In this document: piece after piece, positions 1 through 7,227 of the stretch
How the letters are laid out: each line of letters starts with the position of its first letter
Numbering within the stretch: the stretch's first letter is position 1
Assembly (NCBI GenBank): GCA_000433535.1
Contig: FR892680.1
Span: 119,185 to 168,512, forward strand
DNA length: 49,328 nucleotides
Direction of reading: 5' to 3'
Source of the DNA: Dorea sp. CAG:317
Lineage (GTDB): Bacteria > Bacillota > Clostridia > Lachnospirales > Lachnospiraceae
Position numbers and translations under genes: made by a program
Notes under the pieces: generated by a model
The model's database searches: none
The model's input: only the letters and a program-made list of their open reading frames with translations
Told to the model about the DNA's origin: nothing

Positions 1-169
1 CTTCATAAGGTTGACCATGATATTCAACCAGTGCAGCTGTTTCCGCTGTATATGTATTCATGTCAATCGCCTGGCGCATGCGTCTTGCATAATATCCCAA
101 AACTTGAATTAACTCCTGTCCCGATATTGTTCTGGTTTCCAATCTTTCTTCTTTTTTAAATATTCCCAT
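1..169 (-). CDS. Partial gene, N-terminal part of a protein of unknown function
   Basis: The reading frame starts with ATG at 169-167 behind a good ribosome binding site (AGGTG at 176-180) and runs off the left edge of the window, so only about 56 residues are visible. The peptide begins MGIFKKEERLETRTISGQ, is hydrophilic, and has no signal peptide or membrane segment. I do not recognise the family. The clear start site, and the absence of a stop before the window edge, are the only reasons for calling it a gene. Confidence 0.6.
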   Translation of the reverse strand, partial: MGIFKKEERLETRTISGQELIQVLGYYARRMRQAIDMNTYTAETAALVEYHGQPYE

Positions 170-260
170 TTTATTCACCTCTACATTATACTACCACAAA
201 TATGCGCTCCGGCAAATATCAGCTGTCATAAACAATATGCATCCGCCTCTTCGATAGCGC

Positions 261-290
261 AAAAAGGTGCAGCCTATAAAAAGCTGCACC
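261..290 (-). terminator. Rho-independent terminator of the NhaC-family transporter gene
   Basis: An 8-bp perfect stem (GGTGCAGC/GCTGCACC, arms 266-273 and 283-290) is followed on the minus strand by a run of five U. It lies 18 bp past the stop codon of the transporter gene. Confidence 0.85.
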
Positions 291-307
291 ACATAATTTC
301 TTTATTT

Positions 308-1918
308 CTATCTATCCGCTGTCACTCTCTTAATAACGAGAAGTGTACCAACCATAAGTACAATTCCGATTGGCAGACAAATAAATGCATTTTGAACAAA
401 TCCGGTAATCACATAACATACAAAAGATACTGCCGCAACTGTAATTGCGTATGGGAGCTGTGTTGTCACATGGTTTACGTGATTACACTGAGCTCCTGCC
501 GATGCCATAATTGTTGTATCGGAAATCGGTGAACAGTGGTCTCCACACACTGCTCCTGCCATACATGCAGAAATTGAAATAATCATCATTGTCTCGTTCG
601 TTCCCTGGAATACTGCAACAACGATCGGAATCAGGATACCAAAGGTTCCCCATGATGTTCCTGTCGCAAATGCAAGGAAACATCCTACAAGGAAAATGAT
701 TGCCGGAAGAAGATTCAAAAGTCCTCCCGCTGCTGAATTCATAATCTCTGCTACATACTCTGCCGCACCAAGACTGTCTGTCATTGCTTTCAGTGTCCAT
801 GCAAATGATAAAATCAAAATCGCCGGCACCATTGCTTTAAAACCATCCGGCACACACGCCATAGACTCACTGAATTTTAAAACTTTACGAACTGCATAAA
901 ATACAATTGTAATTACAAATGCGAAGAAGCTTCCGAACATCAATCCCACAGATGCATCACTATTGGAAAATGCCTCTACAAAGCCAGTGCCATCAAAGAA
1001 ACCTCCTGTATAGATCATTCCAATGACACAACTCACGATTAATACAATGATCGGGAATACAAGGTCAATTACTTTTCCTTTTGTTTCATTTACCTGTTCT
1101 TCCGCATTGGCATAAGGGCGATCCGGTGTTGTGTAAAGATCACCTTTCATCGCGTTACTCTCATGCAATTTTATCGGACCATAATCAAACTTCAACAATA
1201 CAATCGTCAGCATCATCACAATTGTCAGTAACGCATAGAAATTGTAAGGGATTGCTCTGATAAAAATAGAAAATCCGTCCTCACCTTCTACGAATCCCGT
1301 TACTGCAGCTGCCCATGATGAGATTGGTGCGATAATACACACCGGAGCCGCTGTTGCATCAATAAGATAAGCAAGTTTTGCACGAGACACATTATGTTTG
1401 TCTGTCACCGGGCGCATAACACTTCCCACAGTCAGACAGTTGAAATAATCATCAATAAAAATCAACACTCCAAGAGCAATTGTTGCAAGCTGTGCTCCTG
1501 CTCTGCTTTTAATATGTTCGCTTGCCCAGCGGCCGAATGCAGCTGAACCTCCTGCTTTATTCATCATGCAGACCATGATTCCAAGAATAACAAGGAATAC
1601 TAAAATTCCTACGTTGTAACTGTCAGAAAGCACTCCTACGAGTCCGTCCTGAAATACATGTGTCACTGTCTTCTCAAAGTTAAACCCTGACCAAAATACG
1701 CCTCCGATCAAGATTCCTACAAATAAAGAACTATATACTTCTTTCGTGATCAATGCCAGCACAATTGCAACAACCGGCGGAACCAACGCCCAAAACGACG
1801 CATACATTTTCGGTACATACTCCGCTGCTTCCTCTGCCGCAAATACCGTCATAGAACTGCAAAGCAGAATGCATAAAGCTGTAAGTGTTCCCCAAAGGGC
1901 TTTTTTCTTTCCTCTCAT
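308..1918 (-). CDS. lysW: NhaC-family Na+-coupled transporter, likely lysine importer
   Basis: A 536-residue polytopic membrane protein of the NhaC Na+/H+ antiporter superfamily. It has an N-terminal hydrophobic, signal-like segment (residues 8-27), about ten to twelve further membrane segments, the conserved stretch IDDYFNCLTVGSVMRP near residue 155, and a second conserved GTSWGTFGILIP segment near residue 420. The start ATG at 1918 follows AAAGGAAATGAG. The decisive context is upstream: a complete lysine riboswitch with its own expression-platform terminator (2014-2252) precedes the gene and nothing else lies between them. NhaC-superfamily genes under lysine-element control have been predicted to be lysine transporters (LysW), so import of lysine, driven by Na+ or H+, is more likely than pH homeostasis. 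Family membership is seen directly; the substrate is inferred from the riboswitch. Confidence 0.85.
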   Translation of the reverse strand: MRGKKKALWGTLTALCILLCSSMTVFAAEEAAEYVPKMYASFWALVPPVVAIVLALITKEVYSSLFVGILIGGVFWSGFNFEKTVTHVFQDGLVGVLSDSYNVGILVFLVILGIMVCMMNKAGGSAAFGRWASEHIKSRAGAQLATIALGVLIFIDDYFNCLTVGSVMRPVTDKHNVSRAKLAYLIDATAAPVCIIAPISSWAAAVTGFVEGEDGFSIFIRAIPYNFYALLTIVMMLTIVLLKFDYGPIKLHESNAMKGDLYTTPDRPYANAEEQVNETKGKVIDLVFPIIVLIVSCVIGMIYTGGFFDGTGFVEAFSNSDASVGLMFGSFFAFVITIVFYAVRKVLKFSESMACVPDGFKAMVPAILILSFAWTLKAMTDSLGAAEYVAEIMNSAAGGLLNLLPAIIFLVGCFLAFATGTSWGTFGILIPIVVAVFQGTNETMMIISISACMAGAVCGDHCSPISDTTIMASAGAQCNHVNHVTTQLPYAITVAAVSFVCYVITGFVQNAFICLPIGIVLMVGTLLVIKRVTADR

Positions 1919-2013
1919 TATCTCATTTCCTTTCTCTTTATAATACTTCTATGAATAAAGAGTGTCTTGCGTATCCTGCCGGAGACTTTGTAATATAAAA
2001 GTGTATACATTAC

Positions 2014-2050
2014 AAAAGCCATGAAAACGCAGTCTTTCGCTTTCATGGCT
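2014..2050 (-). terminator. Expression-platform terminator of the lysine riboswitch
   Basis: The arms AGCCATGAAA (2017-2026) and TTTCATGGCT (2041-2050) form a strong hairpin followed by UUUU on the minus strand. It sits between the aptamer and the transporter start, as expected for transcriptional attenuation when lysine is bound. Confidence 0.85.
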
Positions 2051-2090
2051 CAATCATCTAACTCATACAATCTTCTGTAGATAATCAACA

Positions 2091-2252
2091 CTGATAGCTC
2101 TCCACTGCTGTGACAGTACGGGGCATCTTCTACCCACGTCCCAGAGACAAAACTTGGAATCGTCTAATCTCTTCGGCAGATTCCCCTTTCACCGGAAACA
2201 GTCTTCCAAACTATCGTTTACCGGATACTGATGAAATCCGCGCCTCTATCAA
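2091..2252 (-). ncRNA. Lysine riboswitch (L-box) aptamer
   Basis: Read on the minus strand, the segment opens with TTGATAGAGGCGCGG, contains the hallmark blocks GGTGAAAGGGGAA and GCCGAAGAG, then CTGGGACGTGG, and closes with GGAGAGCTATCA. The closing stem P1 pairs TGATAG (2246-2251) with CTATCA (2092-2097). These blocks match the lysine riboswitch consensus in order and spacing. The element lies about 170 bp upstream of the NhaC-family gene and is followed by a terminator, so high lysine should switch the transporter gene off. Confidence 0.93.
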
Positions 2253-2276
2253 GTCTTCATTATTCATATAGTAATA

Positions 2277-2305
2277 TATATACCATCTTCTGCATAAAAA
2301 GTCAA
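2277..2305 (-). promoter_or_regulatory. Sigma-A-type promoter driving the lysine riboswitch transcript
   Basis: On the minus strand, TTGACT (2300-2305) and TATATA (2277-2282) are separated by 17 bp. The predicted start lies about 15-20 bp before the aptamer. The -35 hexamer overlaps the stop codon of the upstream HTH-Uma2 gene. Confidence 0.7.
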
Positions 2306-3123
2306 TACAGAAAACTAATATACTCATAAATCTCCGCAAAATCAATCTCACATTCCCCACCAAATATCATCACCGGCACTTTCGAATCAAATCCGTAGAT
2401 AAGTGGAAGCTCTTCATGTTCCAAGTCGTAGACAAGAACTTTCTTCTTATCCGGATCTACCAGCCAGTATTCACGAACTCCCGCCTCCTTGTATTTTGCT
2501 AATTTCGTAAACATATCTTTCTTTCTGGAGGTCAAAGACAATATCTCTATAATAAAATCCGGTGCTCCATATATACACCTTCTTATAACTTTTTCTCTAT
2601 CACACACAACAAGAACATCCGGCTGCACCATAGTCTTATCGTCACAGTTAAGCTGTACATCGATAGGAGATGCAATTGGCATACAGTCCCCTGCCTTCTC
2701 CCTGATATATTCTCTTAAAATCTTCCATATCTCTGTTACAATTAATTGATGTATGGACGTAGGCGCACCCATATCATAGATGACACCATCAATCAATTCC
2801 ACTCTCCGCTCATCCGGCAGTGCGTAATAATCATCTACCGTGTATTCTCCCTGCTTTTTCACTTGATATGCAGTCACCGCTTCGCTTATCCTGTCTGCAT
2901 TGTATTGTACTTTTTCCTCTCCCATACTCCCCGGATCATACTTCCCGTCTTCAAACGCCCTTTCAAGCGCCTGAAGCGTCTCATAACGCGGATGTGAAGT
3001 AGCTCCTGCGAATACTTTCTGCACTGTTCCCAGCGGGACACCAGACAATGCAGACACCATCTCATTCGTATATCCCAGTTCCTTTTTCTTCTGTTTCATC
3101 TCCTGTATTGTCATATATGCCAC
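2302..3123 (-). CDS. HTH-Uma2 fusion protein (DUF820, PD-(D/E)XK nuclease fold)
   Basis: A 273-residue protein with two parts. Residues 1-60 look like a small helix-turn-helix of the XRE/lambda-repressor kind (EMVSALSGVPLGTVQKVFAG). Residues 95-270 match the Uma2/DUF820 family, with the typical blocks YYALPDERRVELIDGVIYDM, PDVLVVCDREK, APDFIIEILS and KYKEAGVREYWLVDP. Uma2 proteins adopt the restriction-endonuclease fold, and the E/D residues in ELIDG, QPDVLV and IEILS occupy the usual active-site positions. The biological role of the family is unsettled. The gene stands alone, between nifJ and the riboswitch. The AT-rich upstream region carries an array of a short motif that may be its operator. 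Fusion to a DNA-binding domain suggests autoregulation or targeting (inference). Confidence 0.85.
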   Translation of the reverse strand: MAYMTIQEMKQKKKELGYTNEMVSALSGVPLGTVQKVFAGATSHPRYETLQALERAFEDGKYDPGSMGEEKVQYNADRISEAVTAYQVKKQGEYTVDDYYALPDERRVELIDGVIYDMGAPTSIHQLIVTEIWKILREYIREKAGDCMPIASPIDVQLNCDDKTMVQPDVLVVCDREKVIRRCIYGAPDFIIEILSLTSRKKDMFTKLAKYKEAGVREYWLVDPDKKKVLVYDLEHEELPLIYGFDSKVPVMIFGGECEIDFAEIYEYISFLY

Positions 3124-3175
3124 CTCGACTTTAATATAATCCCTGTCCTTCTTGTTCTATTATGGTAGCACATTT

Positions 3176-3268
3176 ATTTCCATTTCTCAATATATAAGTT
3201 CATATTATTTCTATTTTTATTCCATTTCCATTTTTATACATCCTAAATATTTCCATTTATTTTCCATT
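3176..3268. repeat. Array of ATTTCCATTT motifs upstream of the HTH-Uma2 gene
   Basis: Exact copies of ATTTCCATTT lie at 3176-3185, 3224-3233 and 3249-3258. Near-copies lie at 3207-3216 (one change) and 3259-3268 (ATTTTCCATT), and there is an overlapping ATTCCATTT at 3219-3227. All fall in the 160-bp region upstream of the gene encoding the HTH protein and may be operator sites. Low sequence complexity is the alternative. Confidence 0.5.
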
Positions 3269-3322
3269 ATGTATTTATGTGGTTACTAAAAAATCAATCA
3301 GAACCATATCACTAATTTTGCC

Positions 3323-3355
3323 AAAAAAGCGGCGGAACAACTTGTCCCACCGCTT
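3323..3355 (-). terminator. Rho-independent terminator of nifJ
   Basis: On the minus strand, AAGCGGTGG pairs with CCGCCGCTT (3327-3355), followed by U6. It lies about 40 bp after the nifJ stop codon. Confidence 0.85.
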
Positions 3356-3392
3356 CTTCTATACTCTTACGAGCAATTTTAAATTATTATTC

Positions 3393-6300
3393 TTATTCCT
3401 CTCCGTAAAGAGTAACAAGTTTCTTAAGATATGCATATCTTTCCATAGCTTCTTTCTCGTTCTGAGCGAAGAGTTTTTCAGCTTTTTCCGGATTTGCTCT
3501 CTTAAGAGCATTGTAACGAACTTCTCCGTCAAGGAATGCCTGGTAATCTTCCTGTTTAGGCTCTTTGCTGTCTAATGTAAACTTAGCGCCTTCTGCTGCA
3601 GGATTGAATCTGAAGTTATTCCAGTATCCACATTCTACTGCTAACTGCTCCTCAGTCTGAGCTTTGCTCATACCTTTCTTAATACCATGGTTGATACATG
3701 GAGCGTAAGCAATGATAAGTGATGGTCCCGGATATGCCTCAGCCTCTGCAATTGCTTTTACAGTCTGGTTGAAGTCTGCACCCATAGCGATCTGTGCTAC
3801 GTATACATAACCATAACTCATAGCGATTCCGGCAAGGTCTTTCTTCTTCGTTTCTTTTCCGCCTGCTGCGAACTGTGCTGTAGCACCAGTCTTTGTAGCC
3901 TTAGAAGACTGTCCGCCTGTGTTAGAGTAAACTTCTGTATCGAATACCATAACGTTGATGTCTTCTCCACTTGCTAATACGTGGTCAACACCGCCGAATC
4001 CGATATCGTAAGCCCATCCGTCACCACCGAAGATCCACTGAGATTTCTTAGCAAGGAAGTCTTTATTCTTAACGATATCTTTACATGTATCGCAATCACA
4101 TCCGTCTAATGCTGCAACTAATTTATCTGTTGCATCACCGTTAGATACTCCGCAGTTAAATGTGTCAAGATATTCCTGACAAGCTACTTTTACATCAGCA
4201 GATGCTGCATCAGATGCTGCAACAGCTTCTACTTCTTCTTTTAATCTCTTTCTGATTGCCTTCTGAGCAAGTAACATACCATAACCAAACTCAGCATTGT
4301 CCTCAAACAGTGAGTTGCCCCATGCAGGTCCCTGACCCTTAGAGTTTACTGTGTATGGTGTAGACGGTGAAGAGTTACCCCAGATAGAAGAACATCCTGT
4401 TGCGTTTGCAATGTACATTCTGTCACCGAATAACTGTGTGATCAGTTTTGCGTAAGGTGTCTCACCACAACCAGCACATGCTCCTGAGAACTCAAGAAGT
4501 GGCTGTTTGAACTGACTTCCCTTAACAGTCTCTGGTTTGAACTTAGCAACAACTTCTGGTTTTACTTCGATCTCTCTTCCAAAATCAAATACTTCCTGAG
4601 AAGCTGCATTTTCTTCCAGACTCTTCATAACAAGAGCTTTCTCACCCTTCTTACCTGGACATACGTTAGCACAAGAGCCACATCCTGTACAGTCAAGAGC
4701 TGATACTGTCATTGTAAATTTCATTCCCGGCATACCGATCATGTCGATTGCTTTTGTTCCTTCCGGAGCTTTTGCAAGTTCTTCTTCTGTAAGAGCTACC
4801 GGACGGATAACAGCGTGCGGACATACATATGCACAACGGTTACACTGAATACAGTTTTCTTCCTGCCATACCGGAATATCTACTGCAATACCACGTTTCT
4901 CGTATGCAGAAGATCCGGATGGTGTAGAACCATCTACATAATCATTGAATGCAGATACCGGAAGTGAGTTACCTTCCTGAGCATTAACTTTAGCCTGAAT
5001 ATTCTTAACGAAATCAACAACGTCTTCTTTTCCGCCCTTAACTTCTGGTGAGAATAATCCTTCGTCTTCACAAGATTTCCAAGATTCTGGAACTTCTACT
5101 TCAACAACCTGTTTTGCACCTGCATCGATTGCATCGTAGTTCATCTGTACGATCTTGTCACCTTTTCTTCCGTAAGTAGCCTTAGCAGCTTTCTTCATAA
5201 GATCAATTGCTTCTTCCTCTGGAATGATAGATGCCAGTTTGAAGAATGCAGACTGAAGAACTGTATTGATACGTCCGCCAAGTCCGATCTCTTTACCAAT
5301 CTTAATACCATCAATTGTATAGAATTTGATGTTGTGATCAGCAATATAAGCTTTTACCTGTCCCGGTAAATGTTTCTCAAGTCCTTCCATATCCCATGGA
5401 CAGTTCAGAAGGAATGTGCCACCATCAACAAGTTCCTGAACCATGTTATATTTATTTACATAAGATGGGTTATGACAAGCTACAAAGTTTGCCTGTTTGA
5501 TCAGGTATGTTGATTTGATCGGGCTCTTACCAAAACGTAAGTGAGACATTGTTACACCGCCAGACTTCTTAGAGTCATAGTCAAAGTAAGCCTGTGCATA
5601 CATGTCAGTGTTATCACCAATGATCTTAATGGAGTTCTTATTTGCTCCAACAGTTCCATCTGCTCCAAGTCCCCAGAACTTACAGTTGATGGTTCCTTCT
5701 GGAGTTGTAACGATCTCTTTTCCTGTCTCAAGGGAAAGATTTGTAACATCATCCACAATACCGATTGTGAATCTTGCTTTTTCTGTGTTGTTAAATACTG
5801 CAACGATCTGTGCAGGTGTTGTATCTTTAGAACCTAATCCGTAACGTCCGCAATTAACCGGAACTGCTTCTAATTTTGTTCCCTTTAATGCAGATACTAC
5901 GTCAAGATATAATGGCTCGCCCTGTGCTCCCGGCTCTTTTGTTCTGTCAAGAACGTTGATCACCTTAGCAGTCTCTGGGATTGCATCAACTAATGCCTGT
6001 GCGCAGAATGGTCTGTAAAGACGAACTTTAACAACACCAACTTTTTCGCCTGCTGCCATCATATAGTCAATAGTCTCTTCAATTGTGTCACATACAGAAC
6101 CCATAGCAACGATTACTTTCTCTGCATCCGGTGCTCCATAGTAGTTGAACAATTTATAGTTTGTTCCAATCTTCTCATTTACCTTATCCATGTATTCCTG
6201 AACAATTGCCGGCATAGCATCGTAGTAAGGGTTACATGCTTCTCTTGCCTGGAAGAAGATATCCGGGTTCTGTGCAGAACCTCTCTGACATGGGTGATTT

Positions 6301-6929
6301 GGATTCAACGCATGATTTCTGAACTCATCAATTGCGTCCATATCTACCATATCTTTCAGATCTTCGTAATCCCATGTCTCGATCTTCTGGATCTCATGAG
6401 ATGTACGGAATCCATCAAAGAAGTTGATAAATGGAAGTTTTCCTTTTAATGCTGCGCAGTGTGCAACCGGTGTCAGGTCCATAACTTCCTGAACGCTGGA
6501 TTCACAAAGCATAGCCGCTCCTGTCTGACGACATGCATACACGTCAGAATGATCTCCGAAAATAGATAAAGCATGGCTCGCAAGCGCACGTGCAGATACG
6601 TTAAATACGCCCGGAAGCTGCTCACCAGCTACTTTATATAAGTTAGGAATCATCAACAGTAAGCCCTGAGAAGCTGTAAAGGTTGTTGTAAGAGCTCCTG
6701 CTGCCAGAGAACCGTGCACAGCTCCTGCTGCACCTGCTTCTGACTGCATCTCTGTTACCTGTACAGTCTGTCCGAAAATATTTTTTCTACCTTCGGTAGC
6801 CCATTCATCTACATGCTCTGGCATAACAGATGATGGTGTGATAGGGTAAATGGCTGCAACTTCGGTATACGCATAAGAAGCGTGAGCTGCTGCCTGATTA
6901 CCATCCATGGTCTTCATTTTTCTTGCCAT
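3393..6929 (-). CDS. nifJ: Pyruvate:ferredoxin (flavodoxin) oxidoreductase
   Basis: A 1178-residue homodimer-type PFOR, the usual length for the single-chain enzyme. It oxidises pyruvate with CoA to acetyl-CoA and CO2 and reduces ferredoxin, the central fermentative step in clostridia. Visible features, in order: the N-terminal pyruvate-binding domain I (ITPSSVMPE, TEMQSEAGAAGAVHG near residue 60), a CoA/transketolase-like middle region, two 4Fe-4S clusters of ferredoxin type (CIQCNRCAYVCP near 698 and CTGCGSCANVCP near 750), the third-cluster/TPP domain CAGCGETPY near 820, and the TPP-binding GGDGWAYDIG near 970. ATG at 6929 follows AAGGAGG with good spacing. Codon use is strongly biased, as in a highly expressed gene. 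It is monocistronic, with its own promoter and terminator. Confidence 0.98.
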   Translation of the reverse strand: MARKMKTMDGNQAAAHASYAYTEVAAIYPITPSSVMPEHVDEWATEGRKNIFGQTVQVTEMQSEAGAAGAVHGSLAAGALTTTFTASQGLLLMIPNLYKVAGEQLPGVFNVSARALASHALSIFGDHSDVYACRQTGAAMLCESSVQEVMDLTPVAHCAALKGKLPFINFFDGFRTSHEIQKIETWDYEDLKDMVDMDAIDEFRNHALNPNHPCQRGSAQNPDIFFQAREACNPYYDAMPAIVQEYMDKVNEKIGTNYKLFNYYGAPDAEKVIVAMGSVCDTIEETIDYMMAAGEKVGVVKVRLYRPFCAQALVDAIPETAKVINVLDRTKEPGAQGEPLYLDVVSALKGTKLEAVPVNCGRYGLGSKDTTPAQIVAVFNNTEKARFTIGIVDDVTNLSLETGKEIVTTPEGTINCKFWGLGADGTVGANKNSIKIIGDNTDMYAQAYFDYDSKKSGGVTMSHLRFGKSPIKSTYLIKQANFVACHNPSYVNKYNMVQELVDGGTFLLNCPWDMEGLEKHLPGQVKAYIADHNIKFYTIDGIKIGKEIGLGGRINTVLQSAFFKLASIIPEEEAIDLMKKAAKATYGRKGDKIVQMNYDAIDAGAKQVVEVEVPESWKSCEDEGLFSPEVKGGKEDVVDFVKNIQAKVNAQEGNSLPVSAFNDYVDGSTPSGSSAYEKRGIAVDIPVWQEENCIQCNRCAYVCPHAVIRPVALTEEELAKAPEGTKAIDMIGMPGMKFTMTVSALDCTGCGSCANVCPGKKGEKALVMKSLEENAASQEVFDFGREIEVKPEVVAKFKPETVKGSQFKQPLLEFSGACAGCGETPYAKLITQLFGDRMYIANATGCSSIWGNSSPSTPYTVNSKGQGPAWGNSLFEDNAEFGYGMLLAQKAIRKRLKEEVEAVAASDAASADVKVACQEYLDTFNCGVSNGDATDKLVAALDGCDCDTCKDIVKNKDFLAKKSQWIFGGDGWAYDIGFGGVDHVLASGEDINVMVFDTEVYSNTGGQSSKATKTGATAQFAAGGKETKKKDLAGIAMSYGYVYVAQIAMGADFNQTVKAIAEAEAYPGPSLIIAYAPCINHGIKKGMSKAQTEEQLAVECGYWNNFRFNPAAEGAKFTLDSKEPKQEDYQAFLDGEVRYNALKRANPEKAEKLFAQNEKEAMERYAYLKKLVTLYGEE

Positions 6930-6976
6930 TTTTGTTGTTCCTCCTTAAAAAATAATAAACATTGACATGTATAATT

Positions 6977-7005
6977 ATTATAACCTGTCCATCTTTTTAA
7001 GTCTA
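6977..7005 (-). promoter_or_regulatory. Promoter of nifJ
   Basis: On the minus strand, TAGACT (7000-7005) and a perfect TATAAT (6977-6982) are separated by 17 bp. The predicted start is about 40 bp upstream of the nifJ ATG. Confidence 0.7.
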
Positions 7006-7086
7006 GTGATTCTTACTTTTATTTTGTTCCTTTTTCAATGCACAAATACTATTTTCTATCTATTTCATATAATGACAGATAATTTG

Positions 7087-7115
7087 TTGACATTTGATTA
7101 TTTGTCAGTTATAAT
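7087..7115 (+). promoter_or_regulatory. Consensus promoter of the symporter leader transcript
   Basis: TTGACA (7087-7092) and TATAAT (7110-7115) are separated by exactly 17 bp, a perfect sigma-A consensus. The predicted transcription start, about 7121-7123, lies just upstream of the leader reading frame. Confidence 0.85.
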
Positions 7116-7135
7116 AAAAAAGAGGTTTAAAATAA

Positions 7136-7162
7136 ATGAAGATGCTCTCACAACGCTGGTGA
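7136..7162 (+). CDS. Leader peptide MKMLSQRW ending in a Trp codon
   Basis: An 8-codon frame, ATG AAG ATG CTC TCA CAA CGC TGG TGA, encodes MKMLSQRW. A GAGG sequence ten bases upstream (7122-7125) could be its ribosome binding site and would sit at the extreme 5' end of the transcript. The whole frame is embedded in the terminator hairpin at 7140-7170. The last sense codon is Trp, and the UGA stop falls in the descending arm. The downstream gene encodes an NSS-family symporter, a family that includes bacterial tryptophan transporters. This suggests that translation of the frame, or ribosome stalling on it, controls read-through. That the peptide is translated is inferred. Confidence 0.55.
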   Translation: MKMLSQRW

Positions 7163-7177
7163 GCGCATCTTTTTTTA
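7140..7177 (+). terminator. Leader terminator (attenuator) before the symporter gene
   Basis: AGATGC (7140-7145) pairs with GCATCT (7165-7170), and CTCAC (7147-7151) with GTGAG (7159-7163), with one internal mismatch. A run of seven U follows. It lies only about 25 nt after the promoter and 50 nt before the symporter start, so it must be bypassed for expression. A ribosome positioned at the Trp codon or at the stop of the leader peptide would cover almost the whole stem. Confidence 0.8.
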
Positions 7178-7227
7178 TTTTCACTTATCAAATGACAACC
7201 GTAAAAGCGATAGAATGGAGGGATATT

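Noticed and set aside
6967..7227. Extended N-terminus of the NSS symporter frame
   Set aside because: The frame stays open only by chance through the promoter, leader peptide and terminator. The NSS signature begins at 7228 behind a proper ribosome binding site.
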